From the NCBI RefSeq assembly GCF_029784135.1, contig NC_073745.1, forward strand, positions 76,131,569 to 76,195,568: a DNA stretch of 64,000 nucleotides, written 5' to 3'. Shown piece by piece: positions 57,364 to 64,000 of this stretch. The notes under the pieces are model-generated. The model made no database searches. It had not been told where the DNA came from and saw nothing but the letters and a program-made list of their open reading frames with translations. A program made the translations under genes and the position numbers. The DNA comes from Toxorhynchites rutilus septentrionalis. Taxonomy: Eukaryota > Arthropoda > Insecta > Diptera > Culicidae. The first letter of the stretch is position 1. Every line of letters begins with the position of its first letter.

Positions 57364-58340
57364 TCACGAATCATCACGTTCACGCCACGGAAGGTTGCGC
57401 AATGCGATTCTCGCGAATCTTTTTTGGACACACTCGATCCGATGTTTCCAAATTAAATCATATGGAGACCAGACGATAGATGCATTCTCGAGGATAGGTC
57501 GCACTAACGAGCAATACAGCGCTTTCAGACATTGCGGGTCTTTAAAGCTACGAGCTATTTTGGACATAAATCCCAGTTGTCGATTTGCTCTACAGATGAT
57601 AGAAGAGTAGTGAAGATTGAAATCCAATTTCGGGTCCAATAGAACACCAAGGTCTGTTACTCGATCTACTCTGCGCAGCGTAACATTTTCAACAGAGTAA
57701 TCGTAGAGGATTGGGTTCATAGAGTGGTGGAACGTCATCACCGCACATTTTGGAAAGCTGATATTGAGTTTATTGCGATGGCACCAGTCAACGAAAGTGT
57801 TCAGCAAAGTCTGAAGACGATGACAATCCTCAATCGAGTAAACAACAACATACAGTTTAAGGTCAATCAGTTTGCATCTGACTCCCAGCAGAGCTGCCAC
57901 ATCGTTGAACAACAACGTGAACAGAAGTGGTCCCAGGTTGCTTCCCTGCGGTACGCCGGAAGTGCTACAGAACGCGGAAGAGATACACGAGCCAGGTCGC
58001 ACTCGAAGAGTTCTTCCAGTTAAGTACGATTTCAACTACGTTATTAGATGCTCGGATGCTCCAAGTCTCGGCTATCAGATTCGTATGTATTACGTCCACT
58101 TGCACTCTTTCCTACAGTGCGTTGATGCAAGCACTAGTGAAGTATAAAAGGTTGGTAGTTACCGATCGCCCAGGAATAAATCCATGCTGGTCAGTTGATA
58201 TGTACCGTTTCGAGCGATTCAAGACTACTTCACTTAAAAATTATCTCGAACAACATGGACGCCGCCGAAAGACTGGTGATACCACGATAGTTTCTTACAT
58301 CCCGCTTGTCTCCCGCCTTGAAGACAGGAAACATAAATGA
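57364..58340 (-). pseudogene. LINE reverse transcriptase, palm to C-terminus
   Basis: From 58340 downward, FKAGDKRDVRNYRGITSLSA and STDQHGFIPGRS type motifs appear in broken frames. A continuous frame follows (58035-57364) with SGVPQGSNLGPLLF and the thumb and C-terminal region. Both catalytic sites are damaged: the first palm Asp motif reads HTNLIAET, where a YTDL-type motif is expected. The FADD-type motif before LKLY is reduced to LID. The enzyme is dead. Confidence 0.82.
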
Positions 58341-58345
58341 CTCCT

Positions 58346-58784
58346 TCATAATGTTGGGAATTTACCTTGCTCAGAAGATGCATTGAAAATGGCTGCAACA
58401 GGCTCAGCTAAAGCAGCTGAACACCGACAGAACACCACCGCCGGGATTCCATCCGGACCAGAAGTAAGCAAGTTCTTCAGTTTTCTCGTTGCTGAATGCA
58501 CCATAGCTGGAGTTACTGTGAATGTGGACAGATCCAAGAAGTCAGCCGGAATATCAGATGCAGCAGATGTCGCATCAACATCACAAGTTGTTCTTTGTTC
58601 GAAGACTGACGCAAAATGTGTCGCAAACATTTCACACGCATCGTCGGGGGATGCTCAATCTTTCCCATCAAGAATCACGTTGGACGGAATGCTCGAGTTT
58701 TTCCTTTTGCTGTTGATAAATCCCCAGAAGCTTCGAGGGTGGCTCCGCAATTTTCTTATAATGTTTAGAATCAAACCAAAATTT
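58346..58784 (-). pseudogene. LINE segment between endonuclease and RT
   Basis: It contains RKLRSHPRSFWGFINSKRKN before a stop. A frame at 58630-58346 then has MFATHFASVFEQ and LKNLLTSGPDGIPAVVF, the typical linker and RT motif 0/1 of non-LTR elements (TSGPDGIP). Confidence 0.8.
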
Positions 58785-58786
58785 TA

Positions 58787-59964
58787 GGGTAGTTTTATAC
58801 ATATATTTACTTCAAAAATCAAAAGAAAAGTTAATCGATGGAGCCTTGAGTGTAAAATTGAACGCATTTTCGCTTGATGCCCTCCATCAAAGTCTTTACA
58901 GTGTCATCCGGTACCAGTTTCTCAGTTTATTTTCCATTTTCTTAACATGCCCTTCCGTCTTTCACCGTCTTCTTGCTCTTCCGAAGTTCCCGCTTCATTA
59001 TTGCTCAGTACTGCTCCACCGGGTGCAGCTCCGGACAGTTTGGCGGGTTCATGTCCTTTGGAACAAAATTGACAGAATTTGCCTCATACCACTCCAGGAC
59101 ACTTTTAGAATAGTGGCATGATGCCAAATCTGGCCAAAATAGCGGAGCTTCGTCGTGCTGCTGCAAGAACGGCAAAAGGCGCTTCTCGAGGCACTCAGTT
59201 TGTGGATCTCACCATTTACTGTGCCCTTTGTCACGAAAGGCTCACTCCTCAGTTCGCAAGAGCAGATGGCCTGCCAAACGAGATATTTGGAGGCGAACTT
59301 CGACATTTTCTTCTTCTTAAATTTGTCGTCCACATCGAACTTGCTCTTGCCGGTGAAAAACTCCAACCTCGGAATTTGCTTAAAATCGGCTTTTATATAC
59401 GTTTCGTCGTCCATCACACAGCAGCCATATTTTGTCAGCATCTTCTCGTAGAGCTTCCGTGCCCGAGTTTTAGCCGTCGATTGTTGCCGCTCATCGCGGT
59501 TTGGGAAGTTCTGTACCTTGTCTGTATGTAGTCCAGCTCTCTTCATTGCATTCTGGATGTAGCTCTGCGACATGCCGATCTTTTTAGCCAAATCACGGCT
59601 TGAGACGTTGCGATTTGCTTTAATCATCCGCTTCACCTTTCCCTCCGTCTTTTTGTTCTTCGGTCCCGGTTTTCTTCCAGCTTCTTTGCCGTGGTCCAAC
59701 GTCAACCACTCCTGGAACCGCTTCAACACTCTGGAGACGGTTGAATGGTGAATGTTCAACATTTTTCCCAACAGCCAGTGCGACAGGTCAGGAAATTCCA
59801 GGTGTTTGGAAAGAATTTGTTCTCTCGACTCGCGTTGGTTCACCTCCATTTTCGTTGAATCGAAAAACACGACTTCGAGTTTGACAGCATGTAGACAATA
59901 CACATCACTGAGGAAGTGTTCAAAATTTGGTTGATTTTTACCCAATGGTAAAAAAGTTATGCCC
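58787..59964 (-). mobile_element. Second-lineage ITmD37E-type transposon inserted in the LINE
   Basis: Imperfect ends (GGGTAGTTTTATAC at 58787; GGGCATAACTTTTTTACC reading inward from 59964) are flanked by TA (58785-58786) and a decayed TG (59965-59966). LINE coding resumes on both sides. Length is 1178 bp. Its terminal repeats differ from those of 10226-11332, so it is a different family of the same group. Confidence 0.75.
58831..59849 (-). pseudogene. DD37E transposase, one frameshift from intact
   Basis: The ATG at 59849 starts MEVNQRESREQILSKHLEF with two helix-turn-helix regions (LLGKMLNIHHSTVSRVLKRF and SSRDLAKKIGMSQSYIQNAM) separated by a GRKPGPK AT-hook-like motif. VMDDETYIKADF carries the first Asp. 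The frame breaks near 59200. The next frame has FWPDLASCHYSKSVLEWY and ELHPVEQY with 37 residues between Asp and Glu, then further shifts before a C-terminus near 58831. It preserves the N-terminal DNA-binding domain that the 10377 copy lacks. Confidence 0.88.
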
Positions 59965-61090
59965 TGTTGAATGTGTCGCAATAATTTCGTGTTCGCCCCT
60001 TACAATAAGTAGCACTAGCGCGCTTGAAATCACGCTTAGTGTCAGGCGTTCTATGACGACGCAATTTTTGCTGTGCTGAGTTACAACCACGTTCTAGCTG
60101 TCTGAGCTGAGGGGTACTCCAAGCTGGAGAAATAGGACGTCGCTTGGGAGGGACATGTGAATCAAGCCAAAGTCGAATTATTTTATAGAAACGGACAGCC
60201 ATCAGGTCAACATCTGCACATTCGGTGACATCGGTCCAGTTCTGACTGAGTAGATATTGCAGTAGGGAGGCATAATCAATTTTCTTATAATCAAGCTACC
60301 TCACTTCATCATTCACATCTCGAGGTATGTAAGATGGACAAATATGAGGCACGGCAAGTGAAACGACCAAAGTCGGATAGGGAGGATCGATCGGCAACAA
60401 TGACACGGCAGATTCATCTACTTTGAAGTCATGTTCATCGCTAAAAAACACCAAATCTAGAGTACGACCGCGTGAATTCCGGACTGAATTTCGTTGAATA
60501 AGATTGACGAACTCTATTCCATCAACGAGGGCCGAGCTTGCAGCACTCAACGACGATTCTTCGGAAAGGACAACCCTGTTATTACTGGTCTCCCATTGAA
60601 GCAAAGGCTGGTTATAGTCACCACAAATGAGAACTTTGTCCTCAATACTTGCCATGTCATACAACTCCTTGGCAGAGGCAATGTGACCGTAAATCACGTC
60701 AACATCGCGGCTTCGATCGGGTTGGATGTACAGAGCACATACGAAAAGCTTAAAGCCGGGTAATTTCACTAAAACACAGACTTGTTCTAACGTTGCACCG
60801 CGTTCAACGTTCACTCGATAGCTGGTATAGCGTTGTGATACAGCAACCAGCACACCACCGAAAGAAATCTTGTCGCTGCTATTTGCGTTACGATCACAAC
60901 GAAAAACGCTATAGCCAGATCCAAATAGCTGAATCGAGTTGAGGCAGTCGTCGAGCCCAGTTTCAGTCAATATGACAACATCAAGCTCGCAATCAGAGAC
61001 AGCCAGTAATAAATCGTCTATTTTCGTTCGAGTCCCACGTACATTCTTGTAGTAGACCCAGATGCAATTTTCAATCGAGTCCGCCTGTTG
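59965..61090 (-). pseudogene. LINE apurinic-type endonuclease domain and linker
   Basis: At about 61080 the frame gives CIWVYYKNVRGTRTKIDDLL, followed by VVILTETGLDD (catalytic Glu). A long frame (60970-60296) has the EN core, including VLICGDYNQPLLQWE and RTLDLVFFSD. The segment to 59965 is a linker with RLWLDSHVPPKRRPISPAW and ATYCKGRTRNYCDTFNR. This is the EEP-family nuclease of non-LTR retrotransposons. The end of EN (the SDH motif region) is not intact. Confidence 0.82.
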
Positions 61091-61496
61091 TTAATGTTCC
61101 TGAGGTGGGAGTGGTGCGGCGCTGGAATTGACGGATAAATCGGGAGCGAAACAGTTCTTAGTGTCATCGTACTTGCCTTGAATTGGAGTTTGGAAACCCC
61201 TCCTCCGATCCTGCACACAGGTCCGGGACGACTGCTGCTCAATGACTGGAACGGCTCGACTGTGGCAGGGAAGGGGGGGGCTTCCATAGTGTTAATTTCG
61301 ATGCGTCCCAGAATGGTAAGATGACAGGTAGAAATCGATGATCGATGAAGCGTCAACAACTGATGTACAATACGTTAAATCGGAGTCTGGTAGTTGCCTC
61401 CAGATTTGTTTGTTGGCCGAAAAGAGTTTTTGGATTGGTCCACAAACTCCCTGAACACTAATACGTCCAGCCAGGTTGACTCAAGTTGCGCCTTTC

Positions 61497-61997
61497 TTAC
61501 AACGCCGGCTCGAGTCCAATTTTGAACGAAACGAACGACATTTTTGCGACATCTTTCCCTTTCGGGACTAACCGGATTACGTCACACGGTGAAGAGAGGT
61601 CAAGACATCGTGTCACATTTTTTTGCACATCATCGGGAGTAATCATAGGCTGAAATCCCGATGAATACAACCGAAATTTCGGTGGAATCTGAGCAGGAAC
61701 GATGGGGCCGATGGACAGATCGCTGAAGGCTATAGATCTAGTTCCGCGATCCGTAGCCAAAGAAGTCGAGTCGTATTTTTTCTCACGAGGGCGTTTTAGT
61801 CCTGGCTTAGGCCATGTCCGACCGGTAGGTGTAGGCAATGAATTAGACTTACTACCACCCGCATACGATTGAGCCAACGAAATACCGTCAACCTTCTTGC
61901 CCAATTTGTCGACTGCATCGGCAAGCAGTTGAACTTGGCTCGTTAAATCCTTCGAGGTAACAGAGGAATCGCCCTGGGATTTCGAAGTGTCTTCCAT
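61497..61997 (-). pseudogene. LINE ORF1-like protein
   Basis: The ATG at 61997 (MEDTSKSQGD) opens about 167 codons. A short coiled-coil-like N-terminus (LTSQVQLLADAVDKLGKKVD) is followed by a basic linker and a C-terminal region (DVIRLVPKGKDVAKMSFVSF), suggestive of an ORF1 RNA-binding fold without zinc knuckles. The frame breaks at 61497, with continuation of similar character in another frame. Confidence 0.7.
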
Positions 61998-62008
61998 GTA
62001 GGGTAACA

Positions 62009-62792
62009 CGGGGTGGTTTGGTCATATGAGGTGATTTGGACCACCCCTTTATCTCAAAAATTACGGCTCAAATTGGATTTTCTATAATGTCATTTCCTTC
62101 TATTGTTGAACCGTATGTACCTAAAGTAAAAACACTTTGGTAAAACTTCACAAGTAGAGGGAAACGGTAGCCTAAATATATCAAGTACTTCGAGCGTCAA
62201 AAAATGTGAGTTTTCCGATCATGGTTTTAAGGTTTTCCCGCTGATTAAACAAACTTTTCGTGTATTGTGCAGTAAAGTTCTGTTCTCCTACAGAAGAGGA
62301 ACAATTTGATGTAGCGAAACTGTATGTTTGATAACAATAAATGAAATTAATTGCATTTTAATTTTTGCGTGTTGTGTGGGGTGACATGGACACGTTTCTG
62401 TGAGGTGAATTGGTCCTACAGGTTTGAGACTTTTCCTTGGTCTAATTAATTCCAGATGCCGCTGAATTAAAAGAAGAGGATGAACAGACAACGTTGGAAG
62501 AAGGAGGAGCTTGAAAGAGCAACGCAGGCCATTGAGAACGGATTTCTTTGGCCAAGCATCAAAAGTGTTTGAAAATGCTCGGCCAACAGTGAAAAGATTC
62601 ATGCAGAATTCGAGATGGTGTCAATCCAACTTTTCTGGTCTGGAATCTGGCCAAGACACCTGGTATCGATCCCAAAACATTGTTACTGATTGTAGCATTA
62701 TCCCAAAATACTTTACATAAACATAAGTATGTTTTTTTCGATGAAACACACACTGGACCAAATCACCCCACAGACGGTCCAAATCAACCCGC
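62009..62792 (+). mobile_element. pogo-like remnant with GGGGTGATTTGG-type ends
   Basis: The left end (CGGGGTGGTTTGGTC, then AGGTGATTTGGACC) and the right end (inverted CGGGTTGATTTGGACC, then GGGGTGATTTGGTCC) form imperfect inverted repeats of about 40 bp. Inside, 62475-62620 reads in two frames as a pipsqueak/pogo-type helix-turn-helix: RWKKEELERATQAIENG, then FFGQASKVFENARPTVKRF. The catalytic domain is missing. It abuts the LINE start. Confidence 0.6.
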
Positions 62793-62990
62793 ATCAAATT
62801 TTAATGTCCAAAAATCATTTCTTCCATTTTATGATATATTTGGTAGATTGAAGCTTTATATAATGATTAAACATTATTTATTGAGAGAAAACAAGTGTAG
62901 CTCAGTATACAATGTGACATTTTTTCTACTGCTTAAAACTCCGACCATTCAATTCAATTCGACACCCAGTGCAGATATACATTATCTTTC
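62793..62990. other. Short AT-rich spacer
   Basis: No feature recognised between the pogo-like remnant and the foldback element. Confidence 0.4.
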
Positions 62991-63786
62991 CCTGGGACGG
63001 ATTTCACGCCAACTCGTCTTAGGAGTTGGCAGCACCATATCAGATTGCAGTGAAACGTTTTGGGTGTGAAGATATTGGTCATTTAAGCAACTTTGCATAC
63101 TTGAAATACTCCAAAAATAATTGGACCACTTTTTGAAAAGGGCCAAAGTTTTTTTTTTTAATTTTTTTTCAAAAATTTCTATCTCAAAAACTATAAGACT
63201 TACAAAATTTTGGTCAAAGAAGAAATTGTAGGAAATTACAAGATATAAAACTTTGTCGATTAAACTATATTGATATCTTGACTTTAAACATAAATTGTAT
63301 TTTTTTCAAAGAAAATATAAAAAAGTTGTTGTGAGAAAAACTTTTTTCCTGTAAAAGTGCCCATCTTCGAATGTATGGATGACTTGTTGATAATTGTACG
63401 GGCTATTCAAACAATTTTTTTGAGAATTTTTAAAAAAATACATTTTTGAGAAAATTGAATTTTAGTTTTTGAAAAAAAAAAAATTTTTTTTGTGTAACTT
63501 AAAAACAATAAATTTTTAAATATTTTCTTATGAAAATTTTAACAATTTCCTATAATTTCTTCTTTGACCAAAATATTGTAAGTCTTATAGTTTTTAAGAT
63601 ATAAATTTTTGAAAAAAAAATTTAAAAAAACTTTGGCCCTTTTAAAAAGTAGTCTAATTATTTTTGGAATATTTCAAGTATGCAAAGTTGCTTCAATGAC
63701 CAATATCTTTACACCCAAAACGTTTCACTGCAATCTGAAATGGTGCTGCCTATAACCAGTTGAGTTGGCGTGAAACCTGTCCTGGG
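62991..63786. mobile_element. About 0.8-kb foldback MITE
   Basis: The ends CCTGGGACGGATTTCACGCC and (inverted) CCCAGGACAGGTTTCACGCC start inverted arms. They pair over at least 170 bp, and with breaks over most of the element (for example TCTCAAAAACTATAAGACTT against its inverse near 63585). There is no coding capacity. The fragment at 30290-31060 and the termini of the 31010-33175 structure belong to the same family. Confidence 0.8.
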
Positions 63787-63926
63787 TGAGAGGGTCACGG
63801 AAGGCATGTAAAATAACAGTAAAATAACAATTACGAATATTCAATGAACTTGCACAATGAAAAACGGTTTAAAATATCGACGAATAGCGCAAACAGTGAC
63901 TATCGTAAATAAAAACAAACGTGATG

Positions 63927-64000
63927 AGGTACCCTTGGCCTAGTGGTTAGCGTGGCGCTCGGCAAGATGGAGGCTTTGGGTTCGATTCCCGTTCCGGTCG
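63927..64000 (+). mobile_element. tRNA-derived SINE head, cut by the window end
   Basis: GGTACCCTTGGCCTAGTGGTTAGCG (positions 63928-63952) and GGGTTCGATTCCCGTTCCGG provide A- and B-box motifs. The acceptor-stem pairing of a real tRNA is not evident, so a Feilai-related SINE is more likely than a tRNA gene. The body continues beyond the window. Confidence 0.65.

Larger units (their letters stand above)
57169..61997 (-). mobile_element. Dead non-LTR retrotransposon (LINE), split by a DD37E element
   Basis: On the minus strand the order is ORF1-like, endonuclease, reverse transcriptase, then a 3' end of (ACAAT)n at 57169-57200, a short tandem tail of the kind seen in CR1/Jockey-group LINEs. The region 58787-59964 belongs to an inserted DNA transposon. 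Clade assignment between CR1-like and Jockey-like is not secure. The 5' end abuts a different repeat at about 62000, so it may be truncated. Confidence 0.8.

Noticed and set aside
57927..58340. A 137-codon + strand frame over the LINE
   Set aside because: It is antisense to the reverse-transcriptase region, whose minus-strand motifs are clear.
63927..64000. Possible tRNA gene at the window end
   Set aside because: A and B boxes are present, but the spacing and lack of visible stem pairing, plus similarity to Feilai-type heads, make a SINE more likely.

Overview
This is a repeat-dense eukaryotic window, most likely from a culicine mosquito and probably Aedes. That assignment is an inference. 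It rests on a Feilai-like tRNA-derived SINE, DD37E transposons of the ITmD37E type, insect-style Helitrons with AT-rich ends, and a dipteran-type ninaC gene whose introns are swollen with transposons. No bacterial features, CRISPR array, rRNA gene or functional tRNA gene was seen.

One protein-coding gene can be supported. It is ninaC (class III unconventional myosin: a protein kinase fused to a myosin motor), on the + strand. Eleven coding exons lie in the window: 18663-20464, 20524-20668, 26879-27029, 27121-27413, 27480-27754, 27816-27981, 28043-28277, 28341-28998, then either 29091-29256 (short tail) or 38841-39011 plus 50332-51424 (long tail). Every exon-exon codon phase closes. The window starts inside the kinase: the first exon seen begins with the C-lobe, so the ATP-binding N-lobe lies upstream and the preceding intron exceeds 18.6 kb. 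The eight common exons give 1241 codons: kinase C-lobe, complete motor, four IQ-like motifs and a basic linker. Two mutually exclusive 3' ends follow. The short one is 55 codons and ends in a strongly hydrophobic segment that looks like a tail anchor. The long one is 421 codons, His/Gln-, Lys- and Ser-rich and apparently soluble.

Layout. 1-18662: upstream intron with a mariner, a large pogo-like element (7503-13205) carrying nested SINEs, a MITE, a DD37E element and a TIR element, a 276-bp TA microsatellite, and Helitron-like sequence cut by two other elements. 18663-29256: kinase, motor and IQ exons; the 6.2-kb intron holds a GAATC-rich cryptic repeat, a Tc1 fossil and a copia fossil. 29257-38840: intron with a 2.2-kb foldback structure, SINEs and a Helitron. 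39012-50331: intron with piggyBac-like and pogo-like MITEs, a second Helitron, a SINE, DD37E fossils and a 2.9-kb foldback element (47117-50054). 50332-51424: last coding exon, then a presumed 3' UTR. 54290-56640: long pyrimidine-only tandem repeats. 57169-61997: a dead non-LTR retrotransposon on the - strand, split by another DD37E element. 62009-64000: pogo/Psq-like remnant, a foldback MITE and a SINE cut by the window edge.

Most apparent reading frames outside ninaC are transposon relics or simple-sequence artefacts.
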